13,364 nt of DNA from CALVXC01 sp036636255 (GTDB lineage Bacteria; Bacillota_I; Bacilli_A; RF39; UBA660), in NCBI GenBank assembly GCA_036636255.1, contig JAVWOV010000024.1, positions 1-13,364 of the forward strand. The letters are read 5' to 3'. Under the pieces are notes generated by a model. It was not told the origin of the DNA and ran no database searches. It saw only the letters and a program-made list of their open reading frames with translations. How positions within the stretch are numbered: position 1 is the first letter of the stretch; each line of letters begins with the position of its first letter. Positions 1 to 6,720 of the stretch are shown here, piece after piece. The position numbers were made by a program, and so were the translations under genes.

Positions 1-24
1 CTATATATTTTATCATGGAAAGGT

Positions 25-48
25 TTTATTTACACAGATTTATTTACA
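25..48 (-). repeat. Short direct repeat TTTATTTACA, possible IS256-type end
   Basis: TTTATTTACA occurs at 25-34 and 39-48 (plus strand), a 14-nt period, followed by CAGA and GACT. On the minus strand this reads as GAGTCTGTAAATAAATCTGTG, which recalls the TGTGTAAA-type ends of IS256/Mutator elements. This resemblance is from memory, and no transposase is visible in the window. The 1-158 interval otherwise holds no gene. Confidence 0.3.
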
Positions 49-107
49 GACTCCTATTTTATTGATTTTTGATGCTTTTTTGGTCCATTAACTCGTTCAC
101 AATCGTT

Positions 108-136
108 ATTATACATTATAAAAGAGAAATGGTCAA
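108..136 (-). promoter_or_regulatory. Strong sigma-A promoter reading left out of the window
   Basis: On the minus strand TTGACC (131-136) and TATAAT (108-113) are 17 nt apart. The -35 differs from consensus by one base. A second TATAAT occurs at 115-120, in the spacer. Transcription would begin near 100-103 and run toward position 1. The gene it serves is not in the window; only a 13-codon frame starting with GTG is seen near 100, with no clear ribosome site. Confidence 0.7.
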
Positions 137-158
137 TTTAACTTTGCATTTCACCCTT

Positions 159-181
159 AAAAAAACAGATTATCCTAATCT
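159..181 (-). terminator. Predicted intrinsic terminator after the acetyltransferase gene
   Basis: On the minus strand AGATTA (176-181) pairs perfectly with TAATCT (167-172) around a 3-nt loop, followed by G and seven T (159-165). The TAG stop lies inside the hairpin. The stem is short and AT-only apart from one G-C pair, so it may be weak. The A-run upstream could pair with the T-run and extend it. Confidence 0.5.
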
Positions 182-777
182 TCTCTTTTTTTCTTATTAA
201 TTTGTCCTTGTCGCGCAATTGCAAAATTATCATAAGGAACATCTTGATTAATTGTTGAACCAGCCGCTACAAAAGCCTTTTTATTAATAACAATTGGAGC
301 AATTAAAGTTACATTTGAGCCAATAAAAGCATCATCATTAATTTTTGTTTCATATTTGTTTTTACCATCATAATTAGCCGCTATAACACCACAGCTAATA
401 TTAACATTTTTACCAACTATTGCATCACCAACATATGCTAAATGTGGAATAACCGTATTTTCATCAACACAACTATTCTTTAACTCAACAAATGATCCAA
501 TCTTAACATCATTTTTTATAACATTATTTTCCCTTATATGTGCATATGGGCCAATTATACTATTAGTTCCTATCTTACTACCAATAATAAAAGAATTATA
601 AATAATTGTATTATCTAAAATCACACTGTCTTTTATATAAGTACCAAAATGAATAACACAATTTTTACCAATAACACAATTGCCTTCCAACATTACATGA
701 GGATAAATAGTCGTTCCTTCACCAATAATAACCGAAGATGCAATATTAGTACTATTCTTATCAATATACTTTATCAT
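175..777 (-). CDS. Standalone left-handed beta-helix acetyltransferase, GlmU C-terminal-domain-like
   Basis: This 200-residue protein is built of hexapeptide repeats ([LIV]-G-x4 type) and aligns with the C-terminal acetyltransferase half of GlmU, which makes GlcNAc-1-phosphate from GlcN-1-phosphate and acetyl-CoA. Residues matching E. coli GlmU are R82 (R333), K100 (K351), H112 (H363), Y115 (Y366), N126 (N377), N135/Y136 (N386/Y387), K141 (K392), S154 (S405) and R189 (R440). The N-terminal uridyltransferase half (LxAGxGTRM) is absent. The ATG overlaps the SDR stop (ATGA), with GGAAG upstream, so the start is genuine, not a truncation. It ends at a TAG within a predicted terminator. Confidence 0.85.
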   Translation of the reverse strand: MIKYIDKNSTNIASSVIIGEGTTIYPHVMLEGNCVIGKNCVIHFGTYIKDSVILDNTIIYNSFIIGSKIGTNSIIGPYAHIRENNVIKNDVKIGSFVELKNSCVDENTVIPHLAYVGDAIVGKNVNISCGVIAANYDGKNKYETKINDDAFIGSNVTLIAPIVINKKAFVAAGSTINQDVPYDNFAIARQGQINKKKRED

Positions 778-1529
778 TTAATAAACTTCCTTTTTTGTAA
801 CTGATATGCAATATCTAATTTAATAAAACGTGGAATAAAATTTGTCAAAAAAACGCCTATTTTCATAACTAAACCGGGAATAATCACTAACTTTTTAGCA
901 AACATTTTTTTAATAGCATACTGCGCTACATCATAACTATTTAAAGATTTCAAACTAAATTCAACATTTGCTATCTTATTAAATTCTGTTTCCGTTGGTC
1001 CTGGGCATAAAACGCCAATATAAACCCGAGAATTATCTTTTTTAAGCTCCTTAAAAACAGCTTCCGTTAATCTTAAAACATAAGCTTTAGAAGCATAATA
1101 ACTAGCCATCAACGGTCCCGGTAAAAAAGCCGCTGAAGATGCTACATTCAAAATATATCCCGTACCTCTTTCCTTAAAATCCTTAACAAATAATTTGGTT
1201 AAAGTATGAACAGTTTTTATATTTAAATCAATCATATCAAGTTCCTGATTTAAATTAGTTTCTGTAAATTCCCCAAAGACACCAAAACCAGCATTATTAA
1301 TAATAACATCAATCTTCTCATCTTTCACTTGATTATATAATTTCATACAATTAAATGTGCTAGAAATATCCATATCAATAACTTTAACCTTTGTTTTTAG
1401 TTCCTTTTTTAATTTATCTAACCTTGATTTTCTTCTAGCAACCAAAATAAGATCATAACCCCTACTACTCATAACTCGTGCCATATCAGCACCTATTCCC
1501 GAACTAGCACCTGTAATTAATGCCTTCAT
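774..1529 (-). CDS. Short-chain dehydrogenase/reductase, classical SDR family
   Basis: This is a 251-residue classical SDR. The Rossmann nucleotide-binding motif TGASSGIG lies at 6-13, NNAG at 78-81, the active-site Asn region LNIKT at 102-106, catalytic Ser at 131/132 (VASSAAF) and the catalytic pair Y144-K148 (YxxxK). ARR at 31-33 after the second strand suggests an NADP(H) preference. The hydrophobic C-terminal part (PGLVMKIGVFLTNFIPRF) resembles DltE- or YqjQ-like SDRs. The substrate cannot be read from sequence. It has its own promoter (1551-1579). Its stop overlaps the start of the acetyltransferase gene by ATGA, so the two are probably one transcription unit. Confidence 0.9.
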   Translation of the reverse strand: MKALITGASSGIGADMARVMSSRGYDLILVARRKSRLDKLKKELKTKVKVIDMDISSTFNCMKLYNQVKDEKIDVIINNAGFGVFGEFTETNLNQELDMIDLNIKTVHTLTKLFVKDFKERGTGYILNVASSAAFLPGPLMASYYASKAYVLRLTEAVFKELKKDNSRVYIGVLCPGPTETEFNKIANVEFSLKSLNSYDVAQYAIKKMFAKKLVIIPGLVMKIGVFLTNFIPRFIKLDIAYQLQKRKFIK

Positions 1530-1550
1530 ATCATCACATCCTATAATCTT

Positions 1551-1579
1551 ATTATATACTTTATTTATCCTAATTTCAA
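1551..1579 (-). promoter_or_regulatory. Near-consensus sigma-A promoter for the SDR unit
   Basis: On the minus strand, the -35 TTGAAA (1574-1579) and -10 TATAAT (1551-1556) are separated by exactly 17 nt. Transcription should begin near 1544, leaving a short leader of about 15 nt before the SDR ATG at 1529. It lies immediately downstream of the operon terminator. Confidence 0.75.
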
Positions 1580-1584
1580 TACAA

Positions 1585-1616
1585 ATAAAAAAAGAAGATT
1601 AATTACTATCTCCTTC
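1585..1616 (-). terminator. Predicted intrinsic terminator of the ribosomal operon
   Basis: Read on the minus strand, the arm GAAGGAGAT (1608-1616) pairs with ATCTTCTTT (1591-1599) through two G-U pairs, around an 8-nt loop, and is followed by TTTTATTTG. The hairpin overlaps the rplQ stop codon. It is AT-rich and modest in strength, so partial read-through into the SDR gene is possible. Confidence 0.5.
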
Positions 1617-1955
1617 AACTAATTCTAAAATAACCATTAAAGCATCATCACCACGACGCTCATTTAATTTTAAAATTCTTGTATAACCACCATTACGCTT
1701 ATCATATCTAACCGCCAAGTCATTAAAGATTTTTTTAACAACCTCATTATCATTATGAAGAAAAGCCAGCGCCTTTCTTCTAGCAACTAATGAGCCATCC
1801 TTACCATATGTAATCATTTTATCAACAAATTTACGAACTTCCTTAGCCCGTGTTTGAGTTGTTTCAATTTTCTCATTCATAATAACTGCTTTAGTTAAAT
1901 TGGCAAGCATACTTCTTCGATGTTGATTATCTCTTCCTAATTTTCTGTAAGCCAT
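1599..1955 (-). CDS. rplQ: 50S ribosomal protein L17
   Basis: L17 lies near the tunnel exit beside L22 and L32. It has 118 residues, the usual short Firmicutes form. Visible blocks are MAYRKLGRDNQHRRSMLANLTKAVI (N-terminus), IETTQTRAKEVRKFVDKMIT near residues 30-49, RYDKRNGGYTRILKLNERRGDDALMVILELV (84-114). The ATG follows GGAGG. It is the last gene of the operon; the stop codon lies inside a predicted hairpin terminator. In Bacillus the ECF transporter genes follow here; in this window a dehydrogenase follows instead. Confidence 0.98.
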   Translation of the reverse strand: MAYRKLGRDNQHRRSMLANLTKAVIMNEKIETTQTRAKEVRKFVDKMITYGKDGSLVARRKALAFLHNDNEVVKKIFNDLAVRYDKRNGGYTRILKLNERRGDDALMVILELVEGDSN

Positions 1956-1972
1956 ACTATTCCTCCTACCTG

Positions 1973-2923
1973 TTAATCTTCATCACGGAATCTAAGTCCC
2001 ATATCTTTTATTTTGTCAATTACTTCCTTTAATGACTTTTTACCTAAATTACGAATTTTCATCATTTCTAATTCTGATTTTTGAGTTAAATCTCCTAAAG
2101 TATTAATATTAGCTCTTTTCAAACAATTATAAGCTCGAACAGAAAAATCTAAATCATCAATCGGTCTTTCTAACTTCTTAAGCTTACTATCTTCCTTTTT
2201 AGCATTAATAATACCTGTCATATCAGATATTTCACTTAAATTAGTAATAATATTCAAATGCTCAATTAAAATTTTTGAAGCTAAGGCCATTGACTCCTCT
2301 GGTCTTATCGAACCATCTGTATAAACATTCATAATTAACTTATCATAACTAGCATCTTGACCAACTCTAGAACTATCAACTTCATAACTAACACGTTCAA
2401 TTGGTGAATACAATGCATCAATAGCAATATATCCAATCTTATCATTTTCAATATATACCTTATTATCGTTTGAAGGTACATATCCTCTACCATTAGCAAC
2501 TATTAATTCCATCTCTAATTTACCACCTTGTGACAATGTAGCAATAACTTGACTAGGATTAATAATTTCAATATCAGCATTTTTTTCAATATCTGCTGCT
2601 GTTACCGTTTTTTCACCACTTACCGATAAATGAAGTGTTTTAATTTCATCAGAATGATTTCTAACAACAATACTTTTTAAATTAAGAACAATTGCCGTTA
2701 CATCCTCCACAATTCCCTCAATTGTTTGAAATTCATGCATAATACCATCAATTTTAACTGCAACAATTGCACTACCAGGCATTGAAGAAATCATAACTCT
2801 TCTTAAAGCATTTCCTAGCGTTGTCCCAAAACCTCTTTCCAAAGGCTCCAATTCAAATTTCCCAAAATTATTATTTTCAATATACTCTGTTATTTTATAT
2901 GTTGGTTTCTCAAAATTTAACAC
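1973..2923 (-). CDS. rpoA: DNA-directed RNA polymerase subunit alpha (GTG start)
   Basis: RpoA dimerises to seed RNA polymerase assembly; its C-terminal domain contacts UP elements and activators. With GTG at 2923 it has 316 residues (B. subtilis 314) and begins MLNFEKPTYKI. GTG is preceded by AAAGGAG (2933-2939) at 9 nt. A longer frame opening inside rpsK adds 17 unrelated residues and is rejected. The NTD shows the dimerisation motif LGNALRRVMISS (37-48). The CTD has VRAYNCLKRANI with the DNA-binding Arg at 263 (E. coli R265), and the helix-hairpin-helix NLGKKSL near 292-298. It is followed 17 nt later by rplQ. Confidence 0.96.
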   Translation of the reverse strand: MLNFEKPTYKITEYIENNNFGKFELEPLERGFGTTLGNALRRVMISSMPGSAIVAVKIDGIMHEFQTIEGIVEDVTAIVLNLKSIVVRNHSDEIKTLHLSVSGEKTVTAADIEKNADIEIINPSQVIATLSQGGKLEMELIVANGRGYVPSNDNKVYIENDKIGYIAIDALYSPIERVSYEVDSSRVGQDASYDKLIMNVYTDGSIRPEESMALASKILIEHLNIITNLSEISDMTGIINAKKEDSKLKKLERPIDDLDFSVRAYNCLKRANINTLGDLTQKSELEMMKIRNLGKKSLKEVIDKIKDMGLRFRDED

Positions 2924-2932
2924 TGTTCCACA

Positions 2933-2939
2933 CTCCTTT
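2933..2939 (-). promoter_or_regulatory. Ribosome site fixing the rpoA GTG start
   Basis: AAAGGAG on the minus strand lies 9 nt before GTG at 2923. It falls in the rpsK-rpoA gap and rules out the longer reading that opens inside rpsK. Confidence 0.8.
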
Positions 2940-2943
2940 TCTT

Positions 2944-3327
2944 TTATCCACGTGGTCGTTTTGGTGGACGACATCCGTTATGTGGTATTGGTGTAACATC
3001 CGTTATAGCTGCAACCTCTAACCCCGCAGTTTGCAATGAACGAATAGCAGTCTCACGTCCTGATCCTAATCCCTTCGCAAACACTTCTACCGTTCTCATT
3101 CCCATATCAATAGCTGCCTTACCTGCTGCCTCTGCACACATTCCAGCCGCAAAAGGCGTTGACTTTTTGCTACCTTTAAAACCTAATGTTCCCGCTGAAG
3201 CCCAACTAATAGCATTGCCTTGTTTATCACTAATAGTCACAATTGTATTATTAAATGTTGAATGTATATAAGCATTCCCTTGGGGTACATTCTTTTTAAC
3301 CTTACGTTTTCTTGGTTTATAAGCCAT
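2944..3327 (-). CDS. rpsK: 30S ribosomal protein S11
   Basis: S11 lies on the platform of the small subunit and helps hold mRNA near the exit. It has 127 residues, the usual size. Typical segments are HSTFNNTIVTISDKQGNAISWASAGTLGFKGSKKSTPFAAGMCAEAAGKAA (residues 22-72), VEVFAKGLGSGRETAIRSLQ (80-99) and the C-terminal ITDVTPIPHNGCRPPKRPRG. The stop at 2944 is followed by the rpoA ribosome site. rpoA could in principle be read from further upstream inside rpsK, but its family start makes this unlikely. Confidence 0.98.
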   Translation of the reverse strand: MAYKPRKRKVKKNVPQGNAYIHSTFNNTIVTISDKQGNAISWASAGTLGFKGSKKSTPFAAGMCAEAAGKAAIDMGMRTVEVFAKGLGSGRETAIRSLQTAGLEVAAITDVTPIPHNGCRPPKRPRG

Positions 3328-3342
3328 TTATATAACCTCCTA

Positions 3343-3708
3343 TCACTTTTTCTTATTAGCTACTGTCTTTGGCTTACCTTTACGAGTTCTAGCATTGCTT
3401 CTAGTTTTTTGCCCTCTTACTGGTAAACCCTTCTTATGACGAGAACCTTCATATGAATTTATTTCCATTTTAGTTTTAATATTCATATTTACTTCCCGAC
3501 GCAAATCACCTTCCGTAACATTATTATTTACTTGTTCACGAATACGACTTAACTCGTCGTCAGATAATTCACTCGACTTCTTATTAAAATCTACTTCTGC
3601 ATTTTTTAATATTTGTTTTGATAATTTTTTCCCAATACCATAAATATAAGTCAATGCTATTTCAATTCGCTTATTATTCGGTATATCTACACCTTTAATA
3701 CGTGCCAT
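3343..3708 (-). CDS. rpsM: 30S ribosomal protein S13
   Basis: S13 is in the head of the small subunit and forms bridges to the large subunit; its tail reaches P-site tRNA. It has 121 residues, the usual length. It starts MARIKGVDIPNNKRIEIALTY, has the helix-turn-helix-type segment YGIGKKLSKQILKNAEV near residues 23-39, LRREVNMNIKTKMEINSYEGSRHKKGLPVRGQKTRSNARTRKG (69-111) and a lysine-rich end. The ATG follows AGGAGG. It opens the alpha-operon part of the cluster, with rpsK 15 nt away. Confidence 0.98.
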   Translation of the reverse strand: MARIKGVDIPNNKRIEIALTYIYGIGKKLSKQILKNAEVDFNKKSSELSDDELSRIREQVNNNVTEGDLRREVNMNIKTKMEINSYEGSRHKKGLPVRGQKTRSNARTRKGKPKTVANKKK

Positions 3709-3722
3709 AAAACACCTCCTAT

Positions 3723-3836
3723 TTAACCTTGTCTTTGTTTATGCTTCGGGTTTTTACATATAACATATATAATTCCCTTACGCTTAACAACCTTACAATC
3801 ATCACACATTTTTTTTACTGATGCTCTTCTTTTCAT
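3723..3836 (-). CDS. rpmJ: 50S ribosomal protein L36, zinc type
   Basis: L36 is the smallest ribosomal protein, a zinc ribbon that stabilises 23S rRNA folding. The 37-residue frame reads MKRRASVKKMCDDCKVVKRK and continues to KHKQRQG before TAA. The zinc ligands are C11, C14, C27 and H32 (CxxC, x12, C, x4, H), so this is the zinc-dependent (C+) form, matching the zinc-type rpsN in the same operon. It begins 1 nt after the infA stop, with a GGAGG site (TAGGAGGAGT region) overlapping the infA end, and lies 14 nt before rpsM. Short but unmistakable. Confidence 0.97.
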   Translation of the reverse strand: MKRRASVKKMCDDCKVVKRKGIIYVICKNPKHKQRQG

Positions 3837-3837
3837 A

Positions 3838-4056
3838 TTAACTCCTCCTATAAGTTATTCGCCCACGTGTTAAATCATATGCTGATATTTCTAGCGTGAC
3901 CGTATCACCTGGTAAAATGCGAATATAATTCATTCGGATTTTACCAGAAACGTGAGCAATAACAATATATCCGTTTTCTAGTTTCACCTTAAATTCACCA
4001 CTTGGTAAAACTTCGATAACTTTACCTTCAGTCTCAATCATATCTTCTTTAGTCAT
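3838..4056 (-). CDS. infA: Translation initiation factor IF-1
   Basis: IF-1 is an OB-fold protein that occupies the A site of the 30S subunit during initiation. It has 72 residues, exactly the family size. It starts MTKEDMIETEGKVIEVLPSG, then has FKVKLENGYIVIAHVSGKIRMNYIRILPGD (near residues 22-51), and ends DLTRGRITYRRS, all standard. A GAGGTGA site overlapping the map stop lies just upstream of the ATG. It is 3 nt after map and 1 nt before rpmJ, which suggests coupled translation of all three. Confidence 0.98.
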   Translation of the reverse strand: MTKEDMIETEGKVIEVLPSGEFKVKLENGYIVIAHVSGKIRMNYIRILPGDTVTLEISAYDLTRGRITYRRS

Positions 4057-4059
4057 ATT

Positions 4060-4806
4060 TCACCTCTTTGTTAAGATTTTATATCCATCTTTCATTACAA
4101 CTAACGTGTGTTCAAAATGCGCGGAAGGCTTACTATCAGCTGTTATAATTGTCCAATCATCATCTTTAATAAAGATATCTGAAGTTCCCATGTTTAACAT
4201 AGGTTCAACAGCAATTACCATCCCCGCTTTTAAAATTGGCCCCGTCCCACACATTCCATAATTAGGAACATCCGGTTTCTCATGAATACTAGTACCAACC
4301 CCATGACCAACTAATTCCTTTACAACACCCAACTTATATCTTTTAGCATAAGTCTCAATAGCATATCCGATGTCACCTACATGAACACCTTCCCTAATAA
4401 CTGAAAGACCTGTAAATAAAGCCTCTCTTGTATGTTCTAACAAATATTGTTTACTATCACTAATAGTTCCCACAGGATAAGTCCAAGCCGAATCTCCGTG
4501 ATAGCCTTTATAACAAGCACCTATATCAATTGAAATAATATCACCATTTTTTAATTTATAATTACTAGGAATACCATGAACTACTTCATCATTTACCGAC
4601 GTACAAATAGATGCCGGAAATCCATTATAATTTTTAAAAGATGGCGTTGCCCCTTTGCTTAAAATAAAATCATATGCTAACTGGTCTAACTTTTTAGTAG
4701 TAATTCCCGGTTTTAGAAATGATTGTAAATAAATATGTGTTTTACCAACAATTGACCCTGCTTTTTCTAAAAGCTCAATTTCACGAGTTGATTTAACATT
4801 AATCAT
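4060..4806 (-). CDS. map: Methionine aminopeptidase type I
   Basis: This enzyme removes the initiator Met from new proteins, using two divalent metal ions. With an ATG start at 4806 it has 248 residues. All five metal ligands are in place: D94 (SIDIG), D105 (HGDSAW), H168 (GHGVG), E201 (AVEPM) and E232 (FEHTL), and the substrate-contacting H77 (VVHGIP) is present. They lie within three positions of E. coli Map. A GTG at 4818 would add four residues, but it overlaps the GAGG site (4813-4816) lying 6 nt before the ATG, so the ATG is preferred. Its final codons hold the infA ribosome site. Confidence 0.95.
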   Translation of the reverse strand: MINVKSTREIELLEKAGSIVGKTHIYLQSFLKPGITTKKLDQLAYDFILSKGATPSFKNYNGFPASICTSVNDEVVHGIPSNYKLKNGDIISIDIGACYKGYHGDSAWTYPVGTISDSKQYLLEHTREALFTGLSVIREGVHVGDIGYAIETYAKRYKLGVVKELVGHGVGTSIHEKPDVPNYGMCGTGPILKAGMVIAVEPMLNMGTSDIFIKDDDWTIITADSKPSAHFEHTLVVMKDGYKILTKR

Positions 4807-5461
4807 CTTTATCCTCACTTACAATCTTTTCAATTTCTCTAAATGTATAATCCTGAGAAATACTACCATCAATAATTTTCAAAGCACCTTTAGACTGATA
4901 ATAATTTATAATAGGCATTGTTTCATTCAAATATGTTTGATATCTTTTTTCAAACGTATCACTATTATCATCATCTCTGCTTGTTAATGCTATATGACAA
5001 TTATCACATACATTATCCGTTTTTGGTTTGTTTTCATTGAATTTATTATAAATATTTCCACAACTAGGACAAGTTTGACGACCAAGAACACGATTTTTTA
5101 CCACGTCTTTAGCTACATCTAACAAAATAACATGACCAATATTCTTATGATTATCTAATAACATTTTATCATACATTATTGCTTGATTAACATTTCGTGG
5201 AAAACCATCTAAAATATATCCTTGGCTACAATCAGATAAAGCCAAACGTGCTGTTAACAATTTGAATATAAGATTATCATCAATTAACTCACCCTTTTGC
5301 ATTTTTTCTTTTAACTTTTTACTAAAATCATTATCATCAGTTAAACTAGATCGAATTAAATCACCAATTGAAATATGCGCAAAAGCATATTTTTGTTGTA
5401 ATAATTTAGCTTGCGTACCTTTACCAGCTGCTGGGGCAGCGATTAAAATAATATTTTTCAT
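4799..5461 (-). CDS. adk: Adenylate kinase, zinc-LID type, divergent P-loop
   Basis: Adk interconverts ATP + AMP and 2 ADP in the cytosol. At 220 residues it is a long-LID form. Visible features: P-loop at residues 8-16, DGFPR (85-89) with the AMP-binding Arg, the LID with two CxxC pairs (C131/C134 and C152/C155) that bind structural zinc, R128, and R162 and R173 of the SRDDDN...EKR segment. The P-loop reads AAPAAGKGT, with Ala where the family has Gly at the first and fourth positions. SIGD (31-34) replaces the usual STGD. All other key residues are present, so it is probably active. It overlaps secY by 4 nt and map by 8 nt. Confidence 0.95.
   Translation of the reverse strand: MKNIILIAAPAAGKGTQAKLLQQKYAFAHISIGDLIRSSLTDDNDFSKKLKEKMQKGELIDDNLIFKLLTARLALSDCSQGYILDGFPRNVNQAIMYDKMLLDNHKNIGHVILLDVAKDVVKNRVLGRQTCPSCGNIYNKFNENKPKTDNVCDNCHIALTSRDDDNSDTFEKRYQTYLNETMPIINYYQSKGALKIIDGSISQDYTFREIEKIVSEDKDD
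4813..4816 (-). promoter_or_regulatory. Ribosome site fixing the map ATG start
   Basis: GAGG on the minus strand lies 6 nt before ATG 4806 and inside the end of adk. It overlaps the alternative GTG at 4818, which therefore has no upstream site of its own. Confidence 0.75.
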
Positions 5462-6720
5462 CTTCTACCTCGCGTATAATTCCTACTAACTAACTGACTT
5501 TCTAATTGTTTATACGTTTCCAATGCCACTCCAACTACAATTAATATTCCTGTTCCTCCAATACTAACACTTGTTGGTAAATTAGAAATCCAGCCAAATA
5601 AAATAGGTAAAGCAGCAATTATAGCTAAGAAAATAGCACCTACAAAAGTAATTCTTTTAATTACTTTATTGACATAATCAATTGTTTCTATACCCGGTCT
5701 AATTCCCGGTATATAACCACCATTTTTTTGTAAATTTTCTGACAATTCCTTCGGCTTTAACTGAATAAATGTATAAAAATAACAAAAACCAATAATTAAT
5801 AATATATACAGAGCAAACCCTGTTCCTGATGTAAATGATAACCATTTAGAAACAAATAATTGAATACCTTCACTTTTTGTAAAAGAAGCCAGTATCGACG
5901 GTATTGAAATCAAAGCTGATGCAAAGATAACTGGAATAACCCCCGCCGAATTAAGTTTAAAAGGTATATAACTTTGCTTACCACCTGATTTTGATGACTT
6001 ATTAGCATATTGAATAGGAATTCTTCTATCAGCACATTGCACATAAATAATTCCAACAATAATTGCTAAATAAATTAAAACAAAAATACTAAACATGGTA
6101 ATTCCTAAAAATAAATCTTGTGTACTACCCGTTGTAATTAAAGTCAGATAAGCATCTTTAAACATACTTGGTAAGGAAGCGATAATACCCGCCATAATAA
6201 TAAGCGAAATACCATTACCAATTCCTTTTTGAGTTATCTGATCACCCATCCATAAAAGTAAAGCTGTACCAGCTGTTAAAATAAGCGCTATTTGCATATA
6301 TTCCATCGGACTAGCACCTTGCACAAAAGCCAAAGAAAACATATATCCTTGAACAAACGCTAAAGCAATACCAACAACTCGTGTTATCTGATTTAATTTA
6401 GTTTTTCCTGCTTGACCCTGTTTTGCTAAATCCGATAAATAGGGAATAATATCCATTTGTAATAACTGAATAGCAATTGAGGCTGTAATGTAAGGCATTA
6501 CTCCTAAGGCGAAAATTGAAAATCTCTCCATCGCGCCTCCACCCATAGCATTAATAAGACCTAAAAAACCTAAATTATCGCCTAAAGCACTTTTATCAAT
6601 ACCAGGAACAATTATCGTAGTACCTAATTTAAAAATAAACAAAACAACTAATGTAAATAATAATTTCTTTTGTAAATCTTTATTTTTAGGATTAAATAAT
6701 TGTTTAATGTTAGTAAACAA
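5458..6720 (-). CDS. secY: Protein translocase subunit SecY (TTG start)
   Basis: SecY is the pore-forming subunit of the Sec channel in the cell membrane. The protein has 420 residues with about ten hydrophobic segments, beginning at residues 19-38. Hallmarks are the plug region with GGGAMERFSIFALGVMPYITAS (60-81), the cytosolic loop DRRIPIQYANK (231-241), SAGVIPVIFASAL (258-270) and GGYIPGIRPG (334-343). The start is TTG at 6720, immediately after the rplO TAA; GAGGTGA (6726-6732) lies 5 nt upstream, and no ATG lies nearby in frame. The stop overlaps the adk ATG (ATGA). Confidence 0.97.
   Translation of the reverse strand: MFTNIKQLFNPKNKDLQKKLLFTLVVLFIFKLGTTIIVPGIDKSALGDNLGFLGLINAMGGGAMERFSIFALGVMPYITASIAIQLLQMDIIPYLSDLAKQGQAGKTKLNQITRVVGIALAFVQGYMFSLAFVQGASPMEYMQIALILTAGTALLLWMGDQITQKGIGNGISLIIMAGIIASLPSMFKDAYLTLITTGSTQDLFLGITMFSIFVLIYLAIIVGIIYVQCADRRIPIQYANKSSKSGGKQSYIPFKLNSAGVIPVIFASALISIPSILASFTKSEGIQLFVSKWLSFTSGTGFALYILLIIGFCYFYTFIQLKPKELSENLQKNGGYIPGIRPGIETIDYVNKVIKRITFVGAIFLAIIAALPILFGWISNLPTSVSIGGTGILIVVGVALETYKQLESQLVSRNYTRGRR

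Noticed and set aside
1990..2025. TTGACA near the end of rpoA as an internal promoter
   Set aside because: No acceptable -10 element lies 16-18 nt downstream; it is coding sequence for the last codons of rpoA.
2924..2974. A longer rpoA frame beginning inside rpsK
   Set aside because: The 17 extra residues do not resemble any RpoA N-terminus, and a good ribosome site precedes GTG 2923.
4807..4818. GTG at 4818 as the map start
   Set aside because: It overlaps the ribosome site of ATG 4806, has none of its own, and the Map family begins near MI-x-(I/V)K.
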